From positions 1 to 50,879 of the forward strand of contig CABUUB010000007.1 in NCBI GenBank assembly GCA_902494625.1: 50,879 bases of DNA, in the 5' to 3' direction. The DNA is from an uncultured Collinsella sp. (lineage in GTDB: Bacteria > Actinomycetota > Coriobacteriia > Coriobacteriales > Coriobacteriaceae). Positions 7,382 through 14,338 of the stretch are shown here, piece after piece. The notes beneath the pieces were generated by a model, which was not told where the DNA came from, ran no database searches, and saw nothing but the letters and a program-made list of their open reading frames with translations. Each line of letters starts with the position of its first letter. Position 1 is the first letter of the stretch. The position numbers were made by a program, and so were the translations under genes.

Positions 7382-8281
7382 ATGTACAACCCACAGCTTG
7401 ACACTTTCATCCGCGTGGCGGAGGCGGGCAGCTTCTCCAAGGCGGCACAAGAGTCCTTCATCACGCCCACGGCCGTCATCAAGCAGATGAACCTGCTGGA
7501 GTCGCGGCTAGGCCTTACGCTGTTCCACCGATCGCATCAGGGGCTTTCGCTTACGCGAGCAGGCAGGTCGCTGCTCGCCGACGCCCGCCATATCGTGCAG
7601 TACTCTCAAGAATCAATCGCACGCGCCCGCGTCGCCGAGCGCGGAGAGAAGCGCATCATCCGCGTGGGAGTGTCGCTCATGACGCCCAGCACGCCGCTCA
7701 CGAAGCTGTGGCCGAAGGTGAAGGAACGTTGCCCTGGCATGAGCCTTCAGGTGGTCACGTTTGAAAACACACCCTCGGCGGCGCGCGGTTTGGCGAACCT
7801 CGGGCAAGACATGGATATCGTGGCGGGGATTTTCGACGATGCCTTTCTTAAAGAGCGCGGGTGCCTGGGCCTCGAGCTTTCGCGCGAGCCGCTCTGGTGC
7901 GCCGTTCCCGTCGACAACGAACTCGCCAAACGCGACATCGTCACATTCGACGACCTCCACAATCACAGTCTTATGCTTATACGCCGGGGCTGGAACGCTG
8001 AAATCGACCGCGTGCGCGACGAGATACTCTTGCATCATCCTCAAATCGCGCTCGTAGACTTCCCGCAATATCGGGCGGAGGTGTTCAATCGCGGCGCGAA
8101 CGAGGACCTCGCGCTTGCGACGCTGCCGTTGTGGGCCAACGTCCACCCCATGCTCAAAACCGTCCCTACCGATTGGGACTGTCTCGTGTCTTACGGGCTG
8201 CTTCATTCGTCGCACCCCGCAGACCATGTGCGGGAGTTCCTCGATGCGGTGTCTGCCGTGCTCGAGGCAGAGCATCGATAG
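7382..8281 (+). CDS. LysR-family transcriptional regulator
   Basis: A 299-residue LysR regulator. The N-terminal winged helix is typical (LDTFIRVAEAGSFSKAAQ, with ITPTAVIKQMNLLESRLG as recognition helix and LFHR following). The linker helix is followed by a periplasmic-binding-fold effector domain from about residue 90. The ATG at 7382 is preceded by AGGAGG; an in-frame GTG at 7367 overlaps that site and was rejected. It is divergent from the aldo/keto reductase run and likely controls it, and perhaps also the promoter near 233-279. A terminator follows at 8331. Confidence 0.93.
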   Translation: MYNPQLDTFIRVAEAGSFSKAAQESFITPTAVIKQMNLLESRLGLTLFHRSHQGLSLTRAGRSLLADARHIVQYSQESIARARVAERGEKRIIRVGVSLMTPSTPLTKLWPKVKERCPGMSLQVVTFENTPSAARGLANLGQDMDIVAGIFDDAFLKERGCLGLELSREPLWCAVPVDNELAKRDIVTFDDLHNHSLMLIRRGWNAEIDRVRDEILLHHPQIALVDFPQYRAEVFNRGANEDLALATLPLWANVHPMLKTVPTDWDCLVSYGLLHSSHPADHVREFLDAVSAVLEAEHR

Positions 8282-8330
8282 GCAATCGCGAACAGATGCG
8301 CTTATGCCTATGGGGACAACGGGAATAACA

Positions 8331-8364
8331 GCCTCCGAACCTTCTGTTCGGAGGCTTTCTTTTT
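8331..8364 (+). terminator. Intrinsic terminator after LysR gene
   Basis: A 10-bp stem GCCTCCGAAC / GTTCGGAGGC with a 5-base loop, followed by TTTCTTTTT. It ends the LysR transcript and faces the convergent MerR gene. Confidence 0.9.
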
Positions 8365-8415
8365 GCATGTCTGCCTAAACGACTCCTTGCCTAAGCCCTT
8401 GAACATCGGGCGGCA

Positions 8416-8856
8416 TTATTGAGCGTGGGCGTTATCGTAGGTATCTTTGATCTCTTCCGGCAAATCGTCGGGAATCAGCGCCTTCACTCTATCCTCGTTG
8501 CCATCTTGGATCGCCTGCTCGTAGTACCAGCATTTGAACTTCAACATGTCCAGCGCGCGGTTCATGTTCGCGATTTCCGACTCCATGTGGGCCTTTCGCT
8601 CCTCGAACATGGCCTTGCGCTGGGGGTATGTCGATGGGCCCTCCGCGCACCACTCCATGAACAGTCGGATGTCCTTGATCTCCATTCCCGCCTTCTTCAG
8701 GCATTCGATGACCCGAAGCGCCTCGAGTTCCGTATCGCCGAAACGGCGAATGCCGGATGTCCGCTCCAATCCTGGGAACAGCCCCTGCTTGTCGTAATAA
8801 CGCAGCGTGGAAACGGGCAGACCGAACATCTCCGCCACCTGTCCGATTGTGTACAT
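8416..8856 (-). CDS. MerR-family transcriptional regulator
   Basis: A 146-residue MerR regulator. The winged helix occupies about 1-70 (MYTIGQVAEMFGLPVSTLRYYDKQGL is recognisable, quoted in part as TLRYYDKQGL; IRRFGDTELEALRVIECLKKAGM follows). A long dimerisation helix covers about 75-115, and the short C-terminal region has one Cys (KCWYYEQA). There is no metal-binding Cys cluster, so it belongs with the AdhR-like regulators of aldehyde or electrophile stress. I start at the ATG at 8856 because GGAGGG lies just upstream. The divergent side has a palindromic MerR-type promoter at 8888-8918, its probable target. Confidence 0.92.
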   Translation of the reverse strand: MYTIGQVAEMFGLPVSTLRYYDKQGLFPGLERTSGIRRFGDTELEALRVIECLKKAGMEIKDIRLFMEWCAEGPSTYPQRKAMFEERKAHMESEIANMNRALDMLKFKCWYYEQAIQDGNEDRVKALIPDDLPEEIKDTYDNAHAQ

Positions 8857-8887
8857 GGTCCCTCCGGACAAATCTCGAATTAACTCC

Positions 8888-8918
8888 TTGACCTAAAGTT
8901 AGGTTTAGGTATTACCTT
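8888..8918 (+). promoter_or_regulatory. MerR-type promoter with palindromic operator
   Basis: TTGACC at 8888-8893 and TACCTT at 8913-8918 are separated by 19 bp, the over-long spacer typical of MerR targets. A perfect palindrome, CCTAA-AG-TTAGG, occupies 8892-8903 inside it. It points toward 8966-10871, so the MerR protein probably controls the downstream genes. The -10 match is weak. Confidence 0.5.
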
Positions 8919-8965
8919 TATTTTCGTCAATACAAATCGGGAACGCAAGGGATTTTCGCCAAAGG

Positions 8966-9070
8966 CGCACGCTTGTCGGAACGGTATTTGCCGGCGGCGT
9001 GAACGGCGTGGGCGAAATCGCCGGGCATCCTGCTCTGGAGCAGGCGCAACGAATGGGCATGGAAATCTAG
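8966..9070 (+). pseudogene. 3' remnant of a flavodoxin-like oxidoreductase gene
   Basis: An open frame ending in TAG at 9068-9070 reads VGTVFAGGVNGVGEIAGHP and then ALEQAQRMGMEI. This looks like the C-terminal end of an NADPH-dependent FMN reductase/flavodoxin protein, where a last beta strand, a Gly-rich turn and a final helix ending in MG occur. No start codon, ribosome binding site or N-terminal flavin loop is present. The frame begins just after the MerR-type promoter. I read it as what remains after deletion of most of a promoter-proximal gene. Confidence 0.45.
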
Positions 9071-9132
9071 GCGCGGCTTAGCTGCGCGGAAGCAGTTTTG
9101 CACTCAAAACCATCGACAGGAGGAAATCGATC

Positions 9133-9897
9133 ATGGCAATTAAACAGACGGCAGGTAGAGATGCCCTGGGGGACTTTGCCCCCAAATTCGCACAGCTCAA
9201 TGACGATGTGCTGTTCGGCGAGGTGTGGAGCCGAGAAGACGGGCTTTCCCTTCGAGACCGCAGCGTGGTGACGGTTGTGGCCCTGATGGCGCAGGGGCTG
9301 ACGGACTCTTCGTTCCAATATCATCTGATGTCCGCAAAGAACAATGGAGTGACCAGGACGGAGATAGCGGAAATCCTTACGCACGCGGCGTTTTACGCGG
9401 GCTGGCCCAAGGCATGGGCGGCCTTCCGCATGGCGAAGGAGGTCTGGGCGGATGACAATGCCGCCGATGCAAGAACCAAGCATCAAAACGAGATGGCCTT
9501 TCCCATCGGTGCCCCCAACGACGCATTTGCGAAGTACTTTATCGGGCAAAGCTACCTCGCGCCCCTTTCCACCGAGCAGGTCGGCATTTACAACGTTACG
9601 TTTAAGCCCGGCTGCCGCAACAACTGGCACACCCATCACGCCAAAAGCGGTGGCGGACAGATCCTTGTCTGCGTGGCTGGTCGAGGGTTTTACCAGGAAT
9701 GGGGCAAACCGGCACAGGAGCTGTGCCCCGGCGATGTAGTAAATATTCCCGCGGGCGTAAAGCACTGGCACGGTGCGGCGCCCGACAGCTGGTTCTCCCA
9801 TCTCGCGGTGGAGGTTCCGGGCGAGGAGGCCTCCAACGAGTGGTTGGAGCCCGTGGACGACGAGCAATACCTTAAAGCGATTGACGGGAAGGCTTAG
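9133..9897 (+). CDS. Carboxymuconolactone decarboxylase-like / cupin fusion protein
   Basis: A 254-residue two-domain protein. Residues about 20-105 form an AhpD-like carboxymuconolactone decarboxylase helical domain (VVTVVALMAQG, then ILTHAAFYAGWPKAWAAF). No Cys pair is visible there, so AhpD-type peroxidase activity is unlikely. Residues about 140-235 form a cupin with metal ligands in WHTHHAKSGGG, the GD-containing turn, and H of KHWHGA. The ATG follows AGGAGG. The stop is 2 bp before the next gene, a hydrolase. Such fusions often sit with MerR or LysR regulators and aldo/keto reductases; a role in degrading small reactive carbonyls is inferred. Confidence 0.88.
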   Translation: MAIKQTAGRDALGDFAPKFAQLNDDVLFGEVWSREDGLSLRDRSVVTVVALMAQGLTDSSFQYHLMSAKNNGVTRTEIAEILTHAAFYAGWPKAWAAFRMAKEVWADDNAADARTKHQNEMAFPIGAPNDAFAKYFIGQSYLAPLSTEQVGIYNVTFKPGCRNNWHTHHAKSGGGQILVCVAGRGFYQEWGKPAQELCPGDVVNIPAGVKHWHGAAPDSWFSHLAVEVPGEEASNEWLEPVDDEQYLKAIDGKA

Positions 9898-9899
9898 GC

Positions 9900-10871
9900 A
9901 TGGAGCAGTTGAAACTGACGCAGGAATGGGACAAGGTATTCCCCAAAAGCGACAAGGTTGAGCACAGCAAGGCGACCTTCCACAATCGATACGGCATCAC
10001 GCTGGCTGCCGACGTGTACGTGCCTAAGAACGCGGAAGGCAAGCTGCCCGCCATCGCCGTCAGCGGCCCGTTTGGCGCGGTGAAAGAGCAGTCCTCCGGT
10101 CTGTACGCGCAGAAGATGGCGGAGCTGGGCTTTTTCGCAATTGCCTTTGACCCGTCCTATACCGGCGAGAGCGGCGGCACGCCCCGCTATGTAGCATCGC
10201 CGGACATCAACACCGAGGACTTTTGCGCAGCGGTGGATTTCCTCTCTGTGCAGGAAAGCGTTGACCCGGAGCGTATCGGCATCATCGGTATCTGCGGTTG
10301 GGGCGGCATGGCAGTCAATGCGGCAGCCATCGACACCCGTATCAAAGCTACCGCGGCTATGACCATGTACGATATGACCCGCGTGACCGCAAACGGCTAT
10401 TTTGACGCCGAGGATTCCAAGCAGGCGCGCTTTGAAAAGCGGAAAGCGCTGAACGCGCAGCGCACCGAGGACTATAAAAACGGCAGCTATGCGCTGGCGG
10501 GCGGCGTGGTCGATCCGCTACCGGAGGATGCGCCGCAGTTTGTAGCGGACTATTATGCCTACTACAAAACTCCGCGAGGCTATCATCCCCGCAGCCTGAA
10601 CTCCAACGGTGGCTGGAATGCGACGTCTTCGCTGTCATTTTTGAATATGCCGATTTTGCAATACAGCAGCGAAATCCGCTCTGCTGTGTTGCTGGTGCAT
10701 GGCGAGAAGGCGCACTCCCGCTATTTCAGCGAAACCGCGTACGGCAAGCTGACGGGGGACAACAAGGAATTGCTCATTATCCCTGGTGCCAGCCACACCG
10801 ACCTTTACGATCAGATGGACATCATTCCGTTTGGAAAGCTGAAGGCATTCTTTGAGGAATATCTGAAATAA
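9900..10871 (+). CDS. Alpha/beta hydrolase with a candidate Cys nucleophile
   Basis: A 323-residue cytoplasmic alpha/beta hydrolase of the dienelactone-hydrolase/YcjY-like group. The nucleophile elbow reads GIIGICGWGG, placing C132 where most esterases have Ser. Dienelactone hydrolases use Cys at this place, so a Cys-type hydrolase is plausible. Acid and base candidates are in LLVHGEKAHSRYF and GASHTDLYDQ near the C-terminus. No signal peptide is present. It starts 2 bp after the preceding stop, so the two are co-translated. Synonymous codon choice seems to differ somewhat from flanking genes by eye, hinting at transfer; this was not measured. Confidence 0.88.
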   Translation: MEQLKLTQEWDKVFPKSDKVEHSKATFHNRYGITLAADVYVPKNAEGKLPAIAVSGPFGAVKEQSSGLYAQKMAELGFFAIAFDPSYTGESGGTPRYVASPDINTEDFCAAVDFLSVQESVDPERIGIIGICGWGGMAVNAAAIDTRIKATAAMTMYDMTRVTANGYFDAEDSKQARFEKRKALNAQRTEDYKNGSYALAGGVVDPLPEDAPQFVADYYAYYKTPRGYHPRSLNSNGGWNATSSLSFLNMPILQYSSEIRSAVLLVHGEKAHSRYFSETAYGKLTGDNKELLIIPGASHTDLYDQMDIIPFGKLKAFFEEYLK

Positions 10872-11018
10872 GGCGTGCCTCGATTCAATGCCAAGTCTCC
10901 AGCAACGATTCTTCTAAAGAGTGGGAGTAGCTGAAACGAGGTGCTTGAATAGCTCCATCCGTTTTGGTTACAACAAAATGTGTGCCGCGCGCCTGCGGCA
11001 TGAAGGAGGGAGATTTCT

Positions 11019-11549
11019 ATGAATATCGTTGTATTGAGCGGTAGCCCGCGCAAGGGCGCCAATACCGACATTATGGTCGAGGCATTTGTCGAGATCGCGC
11101 GCGAGGGCGGCCATACGGTCGAGGTCATCCGTGTTGCCGGCAAAAAGATCGCTGGTTGCCTGGGATGCCAGTACTGCTTTACCCATGAGGGCACCTGTGT
11201 GCAGAAGGATGATATGGCCGATGTGATCGAGTCGCTAAAAGACGCCGATATGGCTGTCTTCGCTTCGCCTATCTACTGGTTTGATATTACTGCGCAGGAG
11301 AAAGCAGCTATTGACCGCCTGTACGCCTTCGGTGCCACGGGCTTCCCGTTCACCAAGACGGCCCTTTTGCTCGATAGCCACAGCGAGGGCGTTTATGATG
11401 CGGCGATCGCCATGTACAAGTCCACATGCGCGTACTGCAAGTGGGAGGACCAGGGCATTGTCGCCATCAGTGGTATGACCGAGCGCGACAGCATGGCCTC
11501 CTCGCCCAAGCTGGAGGAGGTGCGAGAGCTCGCTCGCAGGCTCGCCTAA
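11019..11549 (+). CDS. NADPH-dependent FMN reductase / flavodoxin family
   Basis: A 176-residue iron-sulfur-flavoprotein-like reductase. The flavin phosphate loop is LSGSPRKGANTDIM, and a Cys-rich turn at GCLGCQYCFTHEGTC is typical of this family. FASPIYWFDITAQ is the second flavin contact. The ATG follows GAAGGAGGG. It is separated from the hydrolase by 147 bp without an obvious promoter and is the last gene of the redox island. Substrates are often quinones, nitro compounds or azo compounds; the specific one is unknown. Confidence 0.88.
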   Translation: MNIVVLSGSPRKGANTDIMVEAFVEIAREGGHTVEVIRVAGKKIAGCLGCQYCFTHEGTCVQKDDMADVIESLKDADMAVFASPIYWFDITAQEKAAIDRLYAFGATGFPFTKTALLLDSHSEGVYDAAIAMYKSTCAYCKWEDQGIVAISGMTERDSMASSPKLEEVRELARRLA

Positions 11550-11566
11550 GGACAAGAGGGGCGCAC

Positions 11567-11623
11567 GGCAATCAGCGTTGGCGGAAATGCTTGCTGTCCT
11601 TACCAAGAGGAATGCTGATTGCC
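11567..11623. repeat. Inverted repeat hairpin
   Basis: GGCAATCAGC (11567-11576) is complementary to GCTGATTGCC (11614-11623) across a 37-base loop. It lies between the convergent flavodoxin-type gene and the ATPase gene. It has no T-run and may serve as a weak terminator or be a small intergenic repeat. Confidence 0.45.
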
Positions 11624-11657
11624 ATGCGTTGATGCTCCCGCGGACAATTCCGGTGTG

Positions 11658-12752
11658 CTAAAACGCCTTCTCGTTCAAGAATTCCCTGAACGCGGGGATG
11701 TCGAAGCCGACGAGGCCACGTCCACGTTCCCCGATAACGCCGTCCTCCAGGAGGCGGCGTTTGTATTGACTTGCATAGTTGCTGGCGACGTCCATACGCT
11801 TGGCAATTTCTGAGACCCTGCTGGGGCCAGAATCGGGCAGCATCGCCAATAAAAATTCGATGTCTTTGTCAGAAAGCTCCCGATAGGTCGTTTCGAGAAT
11901 TCGATCGCGCAGCTCCATGCGGGCAAGCAGGGAACCCTGCTGTACATCAGGCGCACTGATTTTGGGCGAGTTCTCCGAAACATCCCATGTGCGATATCCG
12001 ACAAGCTGCATCATATAGGGAAATCCGTCGACGGCCTTCACGGCATCCTCGAGCGGTTCTGGCGTGATTGAGCGGCCTCCGGCCTCAACGGTTTTGCGGA
12101 ATGCGCTTGCAATCTCAACGTCAGTGATTCGTCCTAACTGATGATATTGGGAACGCCTGAGGAACGAGACGGAATCGTTGCGTAGCAGTGCCGATACTTT
12201 GTAAGGCAGCCCCGCCATGAGAAGGGCTACTTTTTTACCTTCGCGCACAAAGTGCTGGTAGACAGAGGCAAATTGAAGCATTTCTTCGAGATCGACGGTG
12301 ACTTCATCGATGGTGATGAGAAGTCCGATGTCATGTTTTTCGAGTTGCTTAAAGATGCCATTCATGCGCGTGCGCCAGTTGCCCTGAGCCTCTTGAGCAT
12401 ATGTCCAATCGATGCCCACTGGGCCAATTTGAACACCGTTTATGCGCGCGTGAGGCTGTGAGAGGTAGCTATCTGCGGCTTCTTTGGTTCGCTCGATAAT
12501 ATCTTCGAGCATGCCTGGCATAGCGGAGACATTTGCTGCGATCCAACCGTGTTCAAGCGCCGTTTCTGAAAGGAGCGAGAGAAGCGCCGTCTTGCCCGTT
12601 CCCCTTGCGCCAGTAAAAATGGTCGACAGGTTGGGATCTCCCGGGCCGTTGATAAAGCCACGGTTGATGTCACGCAGGATATGCTCGCGACCCGCTAGAA
12701 AGGGAGGGACGCTTCCAAATGTTGGGGTAAAGGGGTTCTTGCTGTACTCCAT
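11658..12752 (-). CDS. AAA-type ATP-binding protein with C-terminal winged helix
   Basis: A 364-residue P-loop ATPase of the archaeal-ATPase/STAND-like group common in gut bacteria. The Walker A motif is GARGTGKT (48-55), and Walker B is LLITIDEV followed by an acidic stretch. The C-terminal part has a winged-helix region (SRVSEIAKRMDVASNYASQ) that could bind DNA or a partner. I start at ATG 12752, which has GGAG 8 bp upstream. Upstream in-frame TTG codons would translate the tandem repeats and were rejected. It diverges from a second ATPase at 13037. The function of such pairs is unknown; they often behave as mobile or accessory genes. Confidence 0.85.
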   Translation of the reverse strand: MEYSKNPFTPTFGSVPPFLAGREHILRDINRGFINGPGDPNLSTIFTGARGTGKTALLSLLSETALEHGWIAANVSAMPGMLEDIIERTKEAADSYLSQPHARINGVQIGPVGIDWTYAQEAQGNWRTRMNGIFKQLEKHDIGLLITIDEVTVDLEEMLQFASVYQHFVREGKKVALLMAGLPYKVSALLRNDSVSFLRRSQYHQLGRITDVEIASAFRKTVEAGGRSITPEPLEDAVKAVDGFPYMMQLVGYRTWDVSENSPKISAPDVQQGSLLARMELRDRILETTYRELSDKDIEFLLAMLPDSGPSRVSEIAKRMDVASNYASQYKRRLLEDGVIGERGRGLVGFDIPAFREFLNEKAF

Positions 12753-12761
12753 GGTAGCTCC

Positions 12762-12818
12762 TTTGCAAGTTTTGCTAATTTTTGCAACTTTTGCTAACTT
12801 TTGCAAGTTTTGCTAACG
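12762..12818. repeat. Three tandem 19-bp repeats upstream of ATPase gene
   Basis: Units begin at 12762, 12781 and 12800; each reads close to TTTGCAAGTTTTGCTAACT, with one to three differences. They lie 10 bp upstream of the ATPase start, so they fall across the likely leader or promoter. Possible roles are repeated binding sites for the ATPase's winged helix or a copy-number switch of expression; neither is shown. Confidence 0.85.
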
Positions 12819-12947
12819 GCTCAAGACGGTGCGGAAAGCTTCCGTATCGTCATCATTGAAGAGACTCATTGCCATGGGAGACAAGCTCCTTGGCGAGTAG
12901 GCCTTGGCCATCTCCGAGACCCTGCTGGGTCCAGAATCAGGCAGAAG
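12813..12947 (-). pseudogene. Fragment of a second ATPase gene, 3' portion
   Basis: The minus strand reads LLPDSGPSRVSEMAKA and then diverges to a short tail ending in TAG at 12813-12815. The first part matches the intact neighbour's LPDSGPSRVSEIAKR, and the DNA at 12912-12944 closely resembles 11811-11841. No start or P-loop is present. This indicates a deleted or recombined paralogue, with the junction inside the tandem repeats. Confidence 0.55.
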
Positions 12948-13036
12948 ACTGTGAGTGAAAATCGGGAGTAGCGCTCCCGATTTTGACCAATTAACGTTTG
13001 TACGAGATAATGGGCTCCATAACGGGAGGCGATTCT

Positions 13037-14245
13037 ATGTATATCGAGCGCGAAATTGAACAGACGATAGATTCGATGCTGGGACAGGGAAAAGTTGTCC
13101 TGGTGACCGGAGCGCGCCAAGTTGGGAAGACGACGGTTCTCAAGCAACATCTAGGCGACCGATTCGACTATGTTTCGATGGAGAACCCGCGGGATTATCT
13201 TCTTGCGAAAGAGGATGCCGCCCTGTTTTTCGAGTCTCATGATTTGCCGATCATCATTGATGAGATTCAGCGCGTGCCTGAGCTGTTTTCTCCGGTGAAG
13301 TGGGTTGTCGATCAATCAGAGGAGAAGGGCCGAATCGTCCTCACGGGATCCCAGACATATCACCTCATGAAAGGGGTGAGCGAATCTTTGGCGGGGAGGA
13401 TTAGAATTCTGGAGATGCCCTCTTTAAGCTTGCGAGAGCTCGTTGGTGGTTCCCAGGTCCCTCGTCCGTATATCCCCAAAAAGGTTTCCTTGGCCTCTAA
13501 GATGTCTTCGGGAAATATTTGGAACATCATCCATAGGGGTTCGATGCCCGAACTGCAAGACCCAAATATCGATTGGGACTCCTATTATTCCGACTACGTT
13601 GCCGCATATCTCGAACGCGATGTTCGCGATCTTGTAAACGTGAAGGATGAGGCGAAGTTCTACAGCTTTATGGTCGCGTGCGCAGCGAGAACGGGGCAAC
13701 TGTTAAATGCCACCGATATTGGAAACACCGTTGACGTCGACCGTAAGACGGTGAAGGCTTGGCTCTCGGTTTTGCAAGCGTCGAACATCGTTCGGATTGT
13801 CGAGCCCTTTTGGCCTAATGTCGATAAGCGTCTGACCAAGACCCCTAAGATATTCTTTATGGATACAGGTCTTGTTTGTCATCTAACGAGGTGGATAACG
13901 CCGGAGCAATTGCGTAACGGGGCTGCGGCGGGGCATATATTTGAGACGTTCGTTGTCTCGGAAATTTTGAAGAGCTTTATGAACGCGGGGAAGAGCCTTC
14001 GCGACGTATGGTTCTGTCGAGACCAAAAGAAGCGCGAAATTGATTTGCTCATCCAAGAGGGCCATATTCTCCATCCGGTCGAGGTGAAGATGTCAGCCAC
14101 GGTGGGCAAAGATGCGGTGAAGAATTTTTCCTGTCTCGAGGGCCTGACCGGCTATGAAATTGGGTTTGGACACGTTGTCTGCCAAACTCCGGATCCATAC
14201 CTTATTACCAAGGATGTCCAAGCGATTCCCGTGTGGGGCATATGA
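13037..14245 (+). CDS. AAA_14 / DUF4143 family ATPase
   Basis: A 402-residue P-loop protein. Walker A is GARQVGKT (25-32), Walker B is PIIIDEIQ (71-78), and LTGSQ follows as sensor. The C-terminal half is DUF4143, with an endonuclease-like segment (FETFVVSEILKS, then REIDLLIQEG and HPVEVKMS) resembling a PD-(D/E)XK core. I start at ATG 13037 with GGGAGG upstream, not the in-frame codon at 12998. Its base composition looks lower in GC than the topoisomerase genes beside it, consistent with acquisition. Family members are widespread but their role is unsettled. Confidence 0.9.
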   Translation: MYIEREIEQTIDSMLGQGKVVLVTGARQVGKTTVLKQHLGDRFDYVSMENPRDYLLAKEDAALFFESHDLPIIIDEIQRVPELFSPVKWVVDQSEEKGRIVLTGSQTYHLMKGVSESLAGRIRILEMPSLSLRELVGGSQVPRPYIPKKVSLASKMSSGNIWNIIHRGSMPELQDPNIDWDSYYSDYVAAYLERDVRDLVNVKDEAKFYSFMVACAARTGQLLNATDIGNTVDVDRKTVKAWLSVLQASNIVRIVEPFWPNVDKRLTKTPKIFFMDTGLVCHLTRWITPEQLRNGAAAGHIFETFVVSEILKSFMNAGKSLRDVWFCRDQKKREIDLLIQEGHILHPVEVKMSATVGKDAVKNFSCLEGLTGYEIGFGHVVCQTPDPYLITKDVQAIPVWGI

Positions 14246-14259
14246 TATACGTTGCAGCG

Positions 14260-14302
14260 AGCGGGGCCCGGAGCGCGATGTTGCTGCGCTCCGGGCCCCG
14301 CT
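14260..14302. terminator. Strong GC hairpin between convergent genes
   Basis: A perfect 17-bp stem (AGCGGGGCCCGGAGCGC at 14260-14276 with its complement at 14286-14302) and a 9-base loop. It lies between the ATPase stop and the stop of the minus-strand topoisomerase A gene. Neither side has a good T-run, so it may be a bidirectional terminator or transcript stabiliser. Confidence 0.65.
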
Positions 14303-14338
14303 GCCTTGTAAAACCATGACGGTTCGGCCGCCGTTGTT

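Noticed and set aside
12753..12806. N-terminal extension of the ATPase through the tandem repeats
   Set aside because: The extension would start at TTG and encode only Lys/Ala/Val-rich repeats; ATG 12752 has a good ribosome binding site.
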